Source: Sphingobacterium psychroaquaticum (GTDB lineage Bacteria; Bacteroidota; Bacteroidia; Sphingobacteriales; Sphingobacteriaceae). Taken from it: DNA of 64,000 nt. Numbering within the stretch: the stretch's first letter is position 1; each line of letters starts with the position of its first letter. The notes under the pieces were generated by a model. The model was not told where the DNA came from, did not search any database, and was given only the letters and a program-made list of their open reading frames with translations. A program made the translations under genes and the position numbers. The DNA lies in the NCBI RefSeq assembly GCF_900177625.1, contig NZ_FXAU01000005.1, positions 186,001-250,000 of the forward strand, written 5' to 3'. Positions 35,564-43,852 of this stretch are shown here, piece by piece.

Positions 35564-37792
35564 ATGAGAAACAAAAAAATGTGGTCACTGGCCTTCGCAA
35601 TTTTCGCTTTTGGCAAAGTGACCGTACAAGCGCAGGAGATTCAGAAGCCTGGTATTAAATCGGCGACGAGTTTTGCTATTGTAATTGATAAAGGAACGTA
35701 TCAATATGCAAAGGCGGAGGTGGATGCCTATAAAAAGGCGGTTGAAAAAGAAGGGTTAGGGACGTATATTTTGGTGGAGCAATGGCGTTCCCCGGATCAG
35801 GTTAAGGCGGAGTTGTCTAAGTTGTATACACAAAAAGAGGCAAAACTCGAAGGTGCTGTGTTTATTGGAGAAATTCCAATCCCTATGATTCGTGATGCGC
35901 AGTTTTTAACTTCGGCATTCAAGATGAACCAAAAGATTCGTTGGGACAAGTCGTCTGTGCCATCTGACCGTTTTTATGATGACTTTGACCTTAATTTTGA
36001 TTTCATCCGTCAGGATACGGCAAAAGGAAGGGAACAATATTTTTACTACAGCTTGAATGCTGCTTCGCAACAGTTTATCGAGATGGATATCTATTCCGCT
36101 CGTATCAAACCACCTGTTTTGGCGGGAGAGGACCCGAAAGTAAAAATCAAAGATTACCTGCATAAGGTGGTACGTCTTCGTGGTGAGGATAATCCGTTAA
36201 CGGATATGATTGCCTCCACGGGACATGGCTATAACTCGAATGCTATTAATGCTGTTTCTGGGGAAGCACTGGCTTTGAAATCTCAGTTTCCAGACTTATT
36301 TAAGCCGGGAAACTCCATGAAGTTTTTAAACTACAGGAATTCAGAGTTTATGAAGTTCAATTTGTTGACGGAGTTGAAACGCCCAGGAATTGACTTTGCC
36401 TATATGACGGGACATGGGACGCCTACATTACAGTTGTTGAATGGTTATCCAGATGTATCGTCGCCCCAACCGTCAATGCAAAACGTTGCACGTTATTTAC
36501 GCTCTAAAATGCGGTCGGCTAAGGAAGATGGACGGGACTTAGAGAAGGTTAAGTCTGATTTTCAAGCGTCATTAGGCGTCAATGATAAATGGTTTGAAGC
36601 GGCATTTTCGGAAGCTTCTATTGCCAGCGATTCGATCTATAATGATAATATGGATATGCAGATCCATGATATAAAAGATGGTGGAATCCAGGCGCGTTTG
36701 GTGTATCTAAATTCCTGTTTGACGGGCTCTTTTCAACTGGAGAATTATATCGCCGGTTATTATCCTTTCTCCACAAATGAGAATATTGTTGCCGTGGCTA
36801 ATTCGGTCGGGGTGTTGCAAGATTTGTGGCCAGCGGAATTGATGGGGATTTTGCAGCATGGCGCACGCGTTGGGCATTGGGTAAAGCAGATTGCTTATTT
36901 GGAGACACATATCTTAGGTGATCCGACCTTCGCATTCAGTTCAACACGTAAGGCGGCATTGAATGAAGCGCTTGCTACTAAAACGAATGATGCAGGTTAT
37001 TGGAAGACCTTATTAAAGACGAATGATGCCGATTTACAAGCGTTATCTTTGGTGTACTTAAGTCGTTTGTTACCGAAGGACGAGGCTTCGAATCTGCTAA
37101 AAACCTATTACTTTGACTCTTCTTATGAGACCGTGCGGATGGAAGCTTTTCAGCTTTTACGTAATTTTGAGGACAAGAATTATTTTGAAGTTTTGCATGC
37201 AGCAAAAGGAGATTCATACGAGTATATCCGTCGTCGGGTCGCGTACGATTTAGCTGATTTTGGAGGAGACGATTTTGTGAAAGATCAAATTTCTTTCTAT
37301 GTTTCTGATCCGCATTCAGAACGCGTAAGCTATCGTACTCGTTGGAATTTACAGTTCTTGAATCCGGCGTTGGCACACGATGCGGTAAATGAATTGATTC
37401 GTAATAATAAAGCCTTGGTACACGGTGATACGGTGGCCAATAAATTGGATCAGGATATAGATTACCACGCGAAGAAGACGGCAGCGGCTTTAGCTATTAT
37501 CACGGATGTAACTAAATTGGACAAGGACCGTTTGAGTGAAATCAATTCCTTGCGTTTATATAGAAATCATGCAATGATTCCTGCCTTGACCGCAATCGCT
37601 ATTAATGAAGCCGATTCGGAAGAGGTACGTAAAACAGCATTGGAGGTCATGGGGTGGTTTAGCATTTCTGTACGAAGACCAGAGATTATCGCTGCTTGCG
37701 ATACGATCTTGAGTCGTGCAAACGATATAGAAGCTGTTAAGAAAGAAGCGCTGAAGACAAAGAAGCGTGTTTCTTCTAAAAAGCATTCCTAA
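35564..37792 (+). CDS. Secreted gingipain-like (clan CD, C25-type) putative cysteine peptidase with C-terminal HEAT repeats
   Basis: 742-residue protein with a Sec signal peptide ending VTVQA. Residues about 35-460 look like a caspase/gingipain fold: VFIGEIPIPMI near 99 (first beta-sheet motif of C25 peptidases), VPSDRFYDDFD at 132-142, the catalytic-type His in YMTGHGTP (His284), the catalytic-type Cys in YLNSCLTG (Cys385) and ILGDPTFAF at 450-458, the usual end of the C25 catalytic domain. Residues about 470-735 are helical repeats of HEAT type (SLVYLSRLL, RMEAFQLLRNF, IRRRVAYDLADFG). No type IX sorting domain is seen at the C-terminus, so periplasmic location is as likely as secretion. Last gene of the receptor operon. 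Peptidase activity is inferred from motifs only. Confidence 0.7.
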   Translation: MRNKKMWSLAFAIFAFGKVTVQAQEIQKPGIKSATSFAIVIDKGTYQYAKAEVDAYKKAVEKEGLGTYILVEQWRSPDQVKAELSKLYTQKEAKLEGAVFIGEIPIPMIRDAQFLTSAFKMNQKIRWDKSSVPSDRFYDDFDLNFDFIRQDTAKGREQYFYYSLNAASQQFIEMDIYSARIKPPVLAGEDPKVKIKDYLHKVVRLRGEDNPLTDMIASTGHGYNSNAINAVSGEALALKSQFPDLFKPGNSMKFLNYRNSEFMKFNLLTELKRPGIDFAYMTGHGTPTLQLLNGYPDVSSPQPSMQNVARYLRSKMRSAKEDGRDLEKVKSDFQASLGVNDKWFEAAFSEASIASDSIYNDNMDMQIHDIKDGGIQARLVYLNSCLTGSFQLENYIAGYYPFSTNENIVAVANSVGVLQDLWPAELMGILQHGARVGHWVKQIAYLETHILGDPTFAFSSTRKAALNEALATKTNDAGYWKTLLKTNDADLQALSLVYLSRLLPKDEASNLLKTYYFDSSYETVRMEAFQLLRNFEDKNYFEVLHAAKGDSYEYIRRRVAYDLADFGGDDFVKDQISFYVSDPHSERVSYRTRWNLQFLNPALAHDAVNELIRNNKALVHGDTVANKLDQDIDYHAKKTAAALAIITDVTKLDKDRLSEINSLRLYRNHAMIPALTAIAINEADSEEVRKTALEVMGWFSISVRRPEIIAACDTILSRANDIEAVKKEALKTKKRVSSKKHS

Positions 37793-37794
37793 TA

Positions 37795-37826
37795 AAAAAG
37801 CCGAATCGTTAAGATTCGGCTTTTTT
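37795..37826. terminator. Bidirectional terminator after the protease gene
   Basis: AAAAAGCCGAATC / GATTCGGCTTTTT with a short loop; separates convergent genes and ends the receptor-protease operon. Confidence 0.85.
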
Positions 37827-37829
37827 ATT

Positions 37830-38450
37830 TTAATGACCGCCGTGATTATGCTCCAATGGAGGGGTAATCATGATGTGTGCTTTATATCCTCCTTCATCCA
37901 TTAACCAAGGCATACCGATGTTGTTATGCTTGCTGGATAAGCCAATATCTTCCGCTTTAGCGAAAGGCATGTAGATTACATAACGACGTTTCGCATCTTT
38001 TATCTCACCGGTCTCTGTATTGACATTCGATGCTTCTCCCCAATAACCATATAGAATTGTTGGTGTTTGTGGGATTTTTAACTTACCAGCTTTAAACTCT
38101 TGTTCCCGGATTTCATCCCGTTGTTTGCGTTTACCCTCTGCTATCAGTTGACGCCCTCTTTCCATAAACTCATCCATAGATTGTGGGTAGGCATAGGAAT
38201 AATAGGTTGCCATTTTATAGTCGGGAGCAAGGCAAACCATTTTGCTGTTGTTCGTCGGTTCTTGCAAGACAACAAACTTGCCATTTTCGTCGTAGCCGTA
38301 TACTTTGGCCCCAGGGCGTAAATCTTCAGGAGCAGCCTGTAAGGCTAGTTTGATCTGTACATCTTTTGGTAGAGGCTTACGCTCTACTTTTTGTGCGGAA
38401 ACAGTGGAAAACGAAATTACTGTTAGCGCTATTGCGATAATTTTTTTCAT
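37830..38450 (-). CDS. Secreted protein of unknown function with His-rich C-terminus
   Basis: 206-residue protein with signal peptide MKKIIAIALTVISFSTVSA. I do not recognise the family. It has a charged helical segment in the middle (MERGRQLIAEGKRKQRDEI) and ends EHNHGGH, a possible metal-binding tail. A TATTTTTG box lies on the minus strand at 38467-38474, 16 bases before the ATG. It is convergent with the protease gene and shares its terminator. Next gene upstream is xseB, about 100 bases away, so it is a separate unit. Confidence 0.6.
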   Translation of the reverse strand: MKKIIAIALTVISFSTVSAQKVERKPLPKDVQIKLALQAAPEDLRPGAKVYGYDENGKFVVLQEPTNNSKMVCLAPDYKMATYYSYAYPQSMDEFMERGRQLIAEGKRKQRDEIREQEFKAGKLKIPQTPTILYGYWGEASNVNTETGEIKDAKRRYVIYMPFAKAEDIGLSSKHNNIGMPWLMDEGGYKAHIMITPPLEHNHGGH

Positions 38451-38551
38451 GGTCTCTATTTTAATGCAAAAATACGGAATAGTAGGTGGAAGAATAGGAC
38501 AGAAGAGTCATAAATTCAACTTTTTAAATAAAAAACTAGATGTTGTCTCTT

Positions 38552-38773
38552 TTACTCCGCATCCGAAGAAGGTGTCTCCTCCTCCAGCTTTGCAAGGAGC
38601 TTCTCTACTTCTTCTTCGGAGGCTGTGAGTTTTGCTTTACAAACGGTGATTAGCTCCGACGCCCGGCGTATTTTTTCGCCTAATGCATCAACATTAATAT
38701 CTCCGTTTTCAATATCTGAAACAATCTGTTGCAGCTCTGTGAATGCGTCGTTATAGGTTATTTTAGCGCTCAT
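38552..38773 (-). CDS. xseB: Exodeoxyribonuclease VII small subunit
   Basis: 73-residue helical protein with ITYNDAFTELQQIVSDIEN and GEKIRRASELITVCKAKL, the two conserved helices of XseB (usual length 60-85). It joins XseA in many copies to form exonuclease VII, which degrades single-stranded DNA from both ends. It starts 19 bases after xseA. The acidic tail EEVEKLLAKLEEE is typical. Confidence 0.92.
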   Translation of the reverse strand: MSAKITYNDAFTELQQIVSDIENGDINVDALGEKIRRASELITVCKAKLTASEEEVEKLLAKLEEETPSSDAE

Positions 38774-38792
38774 CTTGTCTATTTATATTGTT

Positions 38793-40049
38793 TTACGTTT
38801 TAGATTGGGTCGTACTGTGAATTGTACCATGGAGCAATTCGGTTTCTATTGTCGCGCCATCGGGCACTTCGTTGACATCGGTTATGGCTTTCCCAGCGAC
38901 GCGGGTGATACTAAATCCACGGCGTAAGATTTGTTTTGGGCTAGCCAGATTAACCAGCCGACTGGCATTTTCAATTTCTGCATAATGCTCCTTGAGGAGT
39001 TGACGGCTGAAGAGTTGTAGGTGACTTTGTATATTATCTATTTTGTTGCGTTGGGTCATGAAAATTGATTTTCCGGACCACGATATTTGTTGACTGAAGT
39101 GCTGCAGCTGCGCTTCCTGTTGGGTAAATATAGCCTGGCAGGCGCGCACCATGCGTCGTTGTGCTTCATCCACAGGAATAGCAAAATTATGAAATTTTTG
39201 AATCAGAAAGTCGGCCAGCTCACTGGGGGTGATCGCATTTTTGTAGGCGACCATTTCGCTTACTGTTTCGTTGGTGGAATGACCAATTCCGGTTAAAACC
39301 GGGATTGGAAAAATAGCAATAGCACGTGCCAGCAGGTAATTGTTGTACGAGGAAAGACCAACCTCGCCACCTCCGCCCCTAATAATGGCGACAGCATCGA
39401 ATGCTTCGGTTTGCTCTGCTATCACGGCGAGCTGCTTGATGATGGAAGGAACAGACTTGTCGCCCTGCAGTAGAGCCGGGAATAAGGTGCTTTCAAACCG
39501 ATAGCCCCAGGGATTAGCCTGTATAATCTTAAAAAAATCGGATAAACCTTTACTGGTTTCTACCGAGACAATGGCGAGTCGCTTTGGTACTGTCGGAAAG
39601 GGCAGCTTTTTATTGGCATCATAGATTCCTTCTTCCTGTAGCCTTCGGATGCTTTCTATTTTCTCTTTTTCGAGTTCTCCCAATACAAAGGTCGGGTCAA
39701 TATCTACAATCTTAAGGCTTAAACCATAAAGGGGATCATAAGAAATGCCAGCCTGAAAGAGTATTGTAATACCCTCGCGCAAGGGTTCGTTCAGGAGCTT
39801 TAAAAATTGTTGATTGATGCGTTGATAATCTGCTTTCCATAAAACGGAACGAATCTCGGCAACAACCTTACCCTCTTTCTTTTCAACAAGTTCCGGATAG
39901 CAATGGCCCGAGTGCGTATAATGATTGAGCTTGTTCATTTCCGCTTTAATCCAATATAGACTCTGATAGCGATCGGCAAGCGTTTTTTGAATGCTGCGCG
40001 TTACTTCCAGCAGGGAAAATATTGTTCTATCTTGTATTTGCTCCGGCAT
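38793..40049 (-). CDS. xseA: Exodeoxyribonuclease VII large subunit
   Basis: 418-residue nuclease subunit. N-terminal OB-fold (ADRYQSLYWIKAEMNKLNHY). The catalytic domain includes RLAIVSVETSKGLSDF, VAIIRGGGGEVGLSSYNN and FPIPVLTGIGHSTNETVSEMVA, the last being the hallmark GIGH(E/S) region. A coiled-coil follows at about 280-370, then RGFSITRVAGKAI. The box TAAGTTTG (minus strand, 40054-40061) is 4 bases before the ATG, so leaderless. Operon with xseB. Confidence 0.94.
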   Translation of the reverse strand: MPEQIQDRTIFSLLEVTRSIQKTLADRYQSLYWIKAEMNKLNHYTHSGHCYPELVEKKEGKVVAEIRSVLWKADYQRINQQFLKLLNEPLREGITILFQAGISYDPLYGLSLKIVDIDPTFVLGELEKEKIESIRRLQEEGIYDANKKLPFPTVPKRLAIVSVETSKGLSDFFKIIQANPWGYRFESTLFPALLQGDKSVPSIIKQLAVIAEQTEAFDAVAIIRGGGGEVGLSSYNNYLLARAIAIFPIPVLTGIGHSTNETVSEMVAYKNAITPSELADFLIQKFHNFAIPVDEAQRRMVRACQAIFTQQEAQLQHFSQQISWSGKSIFMTQRNKIDNIQSHLQLFSRQLLKEHYAEIENASRLVNLASPKQILRRGFSITRVAGKAITDVNEVPDGATIETELLHGTIHSTTQSKT

Positions 40050-40053
40050 ACGT

Positions 40054-40061
40054 CAAACTTA
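40054..40061 (-). promoter_or_regulatory. TAnnTTTG promoter element of xseAB (leaderless)
   Basis: TAAGTTTG on the minus strand, 4 bases from the xseA ATG. Confidence 0.6.
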
Positions 40062-40420
40062 ATGAAATTTCTCCGCTCTACCGTTAGTTTTCTGCTTTTA
40101 CAGCGTGTCATTACACAAGGTACGTCGTTATACTGAAGAGTGGTTACACTGGCTTGTCGTGACACTGGTGCGAGCCTGCCTACCGCAGGTAGGCCTGTGG
40201 CTCGTATCCCGCTATGTCGGCTCGTATTCATTGATACCAGTCAGCACCCTCCTTTGGCCTCCAATCCATAGAAAATCTAGGTCGATGAAAATTAGATCAA
40301 CCATGCGTTTTGTTGCATTATATCAGATTCTTTACGATAAAAAACAACCTCTTTGATCTGTAACACATTGGATTTGCGTATTACTTTACCTAAGTTTACA
40401 GAAGCAAACTGTCACAAATT
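40062..40420. other. Intergenic gap xseA / serine hydrolase (about 360 bases)
   Basis: No convincing gene. It contains a REP-like hairpin at 40171-40204 and otherwise unremarkable sequence. The promoter of the serine hydrolase gene is presumably in the last 100 bases; a GTAACACATTGGATTTGCGT stretch near 40361-40380 gives only a partial TAnnTTTG match. Confidence 0.5.
40171..40204. repeat. REP-like palindrome
   Basis: Inner arms GCCTACC-GCA-GGTAGGC are enclosed by outer arms CGAGCC / GGCTCG. GC-rich palindromes with CCTACCGCAGGTAGG-type cores recur between genes in many Bacteroidota genomes. Single copy in this window. Confidence 0.6.
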
Positions 40421-42157
40421 ATGAAATTCAATTCGATATGCCTTCAAGCAGTGCTTTTAAGTAGTGTGATCACCGGTAACTCGTTGTATGCGCAACAGAA
40501 ATCTATACCTACCAATCACACGGTTTTAGTGAGTAATCAAAATAGCCTGCTTCCTTTCAAGCGGTTAGATAACCTTCGGATAGCGGTAGTAACCCCATTC
40601 CCAGCACGCTATCAATCCCTTATTGAGACACTGCAACAATATGCAGAGGTGGCTAGTTTTGATTTTAATGGGTATGATGAACACACAAAATACTACAACA
40701 CGATTATAGTAGCCGGTAGTTCGGATGAGTTGCGCAATGACCTTTTGCTTATGGCGCAGCAATCGGCGGTAAACAAAAAGAACGTCATTTTACTTCGCTT
40801 TGCCGATAAGTCGACGGGTAATATGCTTGCTAAAACAGATCATAATCCACGCGTAACCGAAATGTGGTCGGGAGCACCAACAACAGCCAACCAACGGGAG
40901 GCGGCGATGTCAATTTTCGGGGGAGCGGCAATTACGGAAGGTAAGAATCGCACGAGTCAAACACGGATAGGTTATGCTGATGCTTCCCAGCGTGGTCTTC
41001 AGATTGATAAGATGACCGCAAAGATTGATGCAATTGCTGCGGAGGCGATGGCAAAGAAAGCTACGCCAGGGATGGTCGTGATGGCTGTGAAAGATGGAGA
41101 GGTCATTTTTAACAAAGCATATGGTTCACATACTTATGCGCAAACAACGCCAACGAAAACAACTGATATTTTTGATTTGGCGTCGGTGAGTAAGATTGTG
41201 GGAACAACTCCTGTTATCATGCATTTGCAAGAAGAGAAAGTCATTGACCTAGACAAGACGATGGGGGATTATCTATGGCAAGCAAAAAACACCAACAAAA
41301 AAGACATTCCACTGCGAACGGTGTTACTGCATGAGGCTGGATTTACCCCCTATATTCCTTTCTATAAAAGTTTGAAGGCTGGGGATATCCAATCGACTGA
41401 AGATGCGCAGCACCAAGTAAAAGTCGCCGACAATGCATACCTGGTCAATAACTATTATCGGGATGTAATGTGGCCAGAGATGCTTAATTCCCCGGTTAAG
41501 CCCGCTGGAAATTATGTCTACAGTGATATCAGCATGTATGTAATGAAGGAGGTTGCAGAGCATGAAACAGCCACCCCTATGGATGAATATATTCAAGAGT
41601 TTTTGTATCGACCAATTGGCATGAAGACTGCGGGGTATAACCCGAGAAAACGTTTCGATAAAGAACAGATCGTGCCGACGGAGTATGATAGTACTTTTCG
41701 TAAAGGATTGTTGGAAGGTTATGTACACGATCAAGGGGCTGCTATGGCAGGTGGGGTTGCAGGACATGCTGGATTATTTGCTACGGCGAACGATTTGGCA
41801 ATCTATGGACAATTGCTATTGAACCGAGGTACATACGGTGGCGTTCGGTATTTCAAGCCTGAAACTGTCGATCTTTTTACATCGAAACAGTCGAAGACAA
41901 GTCGTCGGGGGCTAGGTTTTGATCGCGCGGATGCTGACGTAACGAAGGAATATCCATCAAAGCTGGCAAATAGTAGTGTGTATGGTCATACCGGTTATAC
42001 GGGTACCTGTTTATGGGTTGACCCTAAAAATCAATTGGTTTATATCTTTTTATCGAATAGAGTACACCCGGAGGTATCGACCCGGTTGTTAGAATTAAAT
42101 GTACGTAGCCGTATTCAAGATGCTATTTATGAAACAATCAATGAGAGCAAACGGTAA
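40421..42157 (+). CDS. Serine hydrolase (class C beta-lactamase fold) with an N-terminal GH3 C-domain-like module
   Basis: 578-residue exported protein (signal ending NSLYAQ). Residues about 30-170 look like the C-terminal (alpha/beta sandwich) domain of family 3 glycoside hydrolases: HTVLVSNQNSLLPFKRL, then LRIAVVTPF. Residues about 195-575 are a beta-lactamase/penicillin-binding-protein fold: SVSK (Ser255-Lys258), the YSD triad in NYVYSDIS, and GHTGYTG as the third motif. In Bacteroidota a three-part protein (GH3 N-domain, GH3 C-domain, serine hydrolase) of nearly 1,000 residues is common; here the catalytic GH3 barrel is absent. A peptidoglycan-recycling or D-aminopeptidase role is likely in view of the dipeptidase that follows. 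Confidence 0.78.
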   Translation: MKFNSICLQAVLLSSVITGNSLYAQQKSIPTNHTVLVSNQNSLLPFKRLDNLRIAVVTPFPARYQSLIETLQQYAEVASFDFNGYDEHTKYYNTIIVAGSSDELRNDLLLMAQQSAVNKKNVILLRFADKSTGNMLAKTDHNPRVTEMWSGAPTTANQREAAMSIFGGAAITEGKNRTSQTRIGYADASQRGLQIDKMTAKIDAIAAEAMAKKATPGMVVMAVKDGEVIFNKAYGSHTYAQTTPTKTTDIFDLASVSKIVGTTPVIMHLQEEKVIDLDKTMGDYLWQAKNTNKKDIPLRTVLLHEAGFTPYIPFYKSLKAGDIQSTEDAQHQVKVADNAYLVNNYYRDVMWPEMLNSPVKPAGNYVYSDISMYVMKEVAEHETATPMDEYIQEFLYRPIGMKTAGYNPRKRFDKEQIVPTEYDSTFRKGLLEGYVHDQGAAMAGGVAGHAGLFATANDLAIYGQLLLNRGTYGGVRYFKPETVDLFTSKQSKTSRRGLGFDRADADVTKEYPSKLANSSVYGHTGYTGTCLWVDPKNQLVYIFLSNRVHPEVSTRLLELNVRSRIQDAIYETINESKR

Positions 42158-43313
42158 AGGAGTCTTATTATTAGCTGCGCTGGCCTTTTGTGGGGGCTAT
42201 GGGCATGGACAGACCAACATGGATTTCCACAAAAGCTTGATTGTGGTCGATGGGCATAACGATGTGATTTATGAATCGATCCTCCCGGGGCGCGATATTG
42301 GGAAACGCATGAAAGTTGGACATACGGACTTGCCACGTTTACGCGAAGGAGGCGTTGATGTACAGGTGTTTGCGGTGTGGTCCGATGATAAAAAATTTCC
42401 AAAAGGAAAGGCTTTCAAGCATGCAAATGCGCAGATCGATGCACTGGAAAAGATGGTTAAGCAAAATGAAGGAGAGATCGCGATCGCGAAGTCAGCAGAT
42501 GATGTCCAGCAGATTTTGAAGACTGGTAAAATCGTGGCGCTTATTGGGGTGGAAGGCGGCAATATGATTGAGAGCTCATTAGAAAACCTAGAGACATTGT
42601 ATCGCCGTGGTGCACGTTATTTAACCTTGACCTGGAATTATAACTTGCCGTGGGCTACGGCCGCAGCGATTGAAGTAAAAACGAAATCGGATCAGGGAAA
42701 AGGATTGACGGAGCACGGTAAAGAAATTATTCGGAAGATGAATGAATTGGGGATGATGGTCGATCTTTCTCACGGTGGGGAGCGAACTTTTTATGATGTG
42801 TTGGCGGTAACGTCCAAACCTATTTTGGTGTCACACAGTAATGCGTATGCGCTGATGCCGCACTATCGTAACTTAAAAGATGCGCAGCTGGAGGCCTTAA
42901 AGAAAAATGGTGGGGTTGTGGGGGTTAATTTCTACTCTGGTTTCCTGGATCCGGGATTCAATGCTAGGGTTGAAAAGCTATATCGTCAGCATTTCGGGGC
43001 GAAAGGAAATTACAAACTATCTGGTACACGGCAATATGAGAAACTGCCAGCGAGCATAAAACAGCAGGCAGATGCGCCGCTAGAAAAGCTACTGGAACAT
43101 ATAGACTATTTAGTTCAGAAGGTTGGGATAGATCATGTGGCTGTTGGCTCCGATTATGACGGCATCGAATCCGCTCCACAGCAGCTGAATGATGTTTCTA
43201 AATTTCCTGTATTAACGGATGCTCTGTTGAAGCGAGGATACAGTAAAGAAGATGTTGCCAAGATTATGGGACTTAATTTTCTACGTATACTGCGCGAAAA
43301 CGAAGTCCATTAA
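42129..43313 (+). CDS. Membrane dipeptidase, peptidase family M19
   Basis: 394-residue exported zinc dipeptidase. Metal-binding HND in VVDGHNDVIYE near residue 36, bridging Glu in LIGVEGG, His in VDLSHGGERT and VSHSNAYAL, and Asp in VAVGSDYDGIE. Family M19 cleaves dipeptides, often including L-D or D-D types. The first in-frame ATG that fits is 42129 (MKQSMRANGKGVLLLAAL), overlapping the preceding gene by 29 bases; 42141 is an equally good signal-peptide start. Overlap implies co-translation with the serine hydrolase; together they could trim peptidoglycan-derived peptides. Confidence 0.88.
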   Translation: MKQSMRANGKGVLLLAALAFCGGYGHGQTNMDFHKSLIVVDGHNDVIYESILPGRDIGKRMKVGHTDLPRLREGGVDVQVFAVWSDDKKFPKGKAFKHANAQIDALEKMVKQNEGEIAIAKSADDVQQILKTGKIVALIGVEGGNMIESSLENLETLYRRGARYLTLTWNYNLPWATAAAIEVKTKSDQGKGLTEHGKEIIRKMNELGMMVDLSHGGERTFYDVLAVTSKPILVSHSNAYALMPHYRNLKDAQLEALKKNGGVVGVNFYSGFLDPGFNARVEKLYRQHFGAKGNYKLSGTRQYEKLPASIKQQADAPLEKLLEHIDYLVQKVGIDHVAVGSDYDGIESAPQQLNDVSKFPVLTDALLKRGYSKEDVAKIMGLNFLRILRENEVH

Positions 43314-43314
43314 T

Positions 43315-43848
43315 CTAATCTTCCCAACGTCTTTTGGGCACACATGTAATATCTTGGGTCTTGCGGAGGACCAATGGGCGCTGATCATAGCGGCTTTCCA
43401 ACACGAGGGAATCCTTGCTGTGATAGGCTACGCGATAGCGCGGAAGATACGTTCCGGTCTTGTAGCAACCTGAAGCTTTATATTTCCCATTTGGTTTAGT
43501 GTAAATCCCTTCACCAATTAAACTATCACCGCGCATTACATAAACCCCTTTGGCATATTCTGTCCAATTCCCATCCTTGTAACAACTGTCGGGGATACGT
43601 TGGGTTTTGGCATGAACTTTCATCACGGTATACATGGAGTCACAAGTGAATTTAAATTCATGAAGCGTATAGTCCATCATCTGCGCTTGGTGTGGGATAC
43701 TGTCTTGTACCCATACGCCCTGTAAGAAGTCGGCACCCTCGGTCTGCATTTCCGAGTGGCGAACACAGGCAGACGTAGTAAAAAGCATGCCTAGCAACAG
43801 TGCTAAGCATGCCTTTTGAAAGATATTTTTCTTTGATAAATTGATCAC
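43315..43848 (-). CDS. Lipoprotein of unknown function next to fumC
   Basis: 177-residue lipoprotein: LALLLGMLFTTSAC gives the lipobox TSAC (Cys28). Contains four further Cys (FTCDSM, DSCYKDG, SGCYKTG, ITCVPKR) that could pair into disulphides, and lipocalin-like beta segments (FLQGVWVQDSI). It lies 4 bases after fumC, so co-transcribed. Small proteins at this place are sometimes labelled 'fumarate hydratase' in related genomes by proximity; nothing in this sequence supports enzymatic activity. Its stop is one base from the stop of the convergent dipeptidase gene. Confidence 0.7.
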   Translation of the reverse strand: MINLSKKNIFQKACLALLLGMLFTTSACVRHSEMQTEGADFLQGVWVQDSIPHQAQMMDYTLHEFKFTCDSMYTVMKVHAKTQRIPDSCYKDGNWTEYAKGVYVMRGDSLIGEGIYTKPNGKYKASGCYKTGTYLPRYRVAYHSKDSLVLESRYDQRPLVLRKTQDITCVPKRRWED

Positions 43849-43852
43849 TTAT

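Noticed and set aside
41324-41767. 147-codon minus-strand reading frame inside the serine hydrolase gene
   Set aside because: Antisense shadow; the plus-strand gene carries SxxK, YSD and HTG motifs in order.
43315-43848. Calling the lipoprotein beside fumC a fumarate hydratase
   Set aside because: It is a short Cys-containing lipoprotein with none of the fumarase motifs; such a label would come only from its neighbour.
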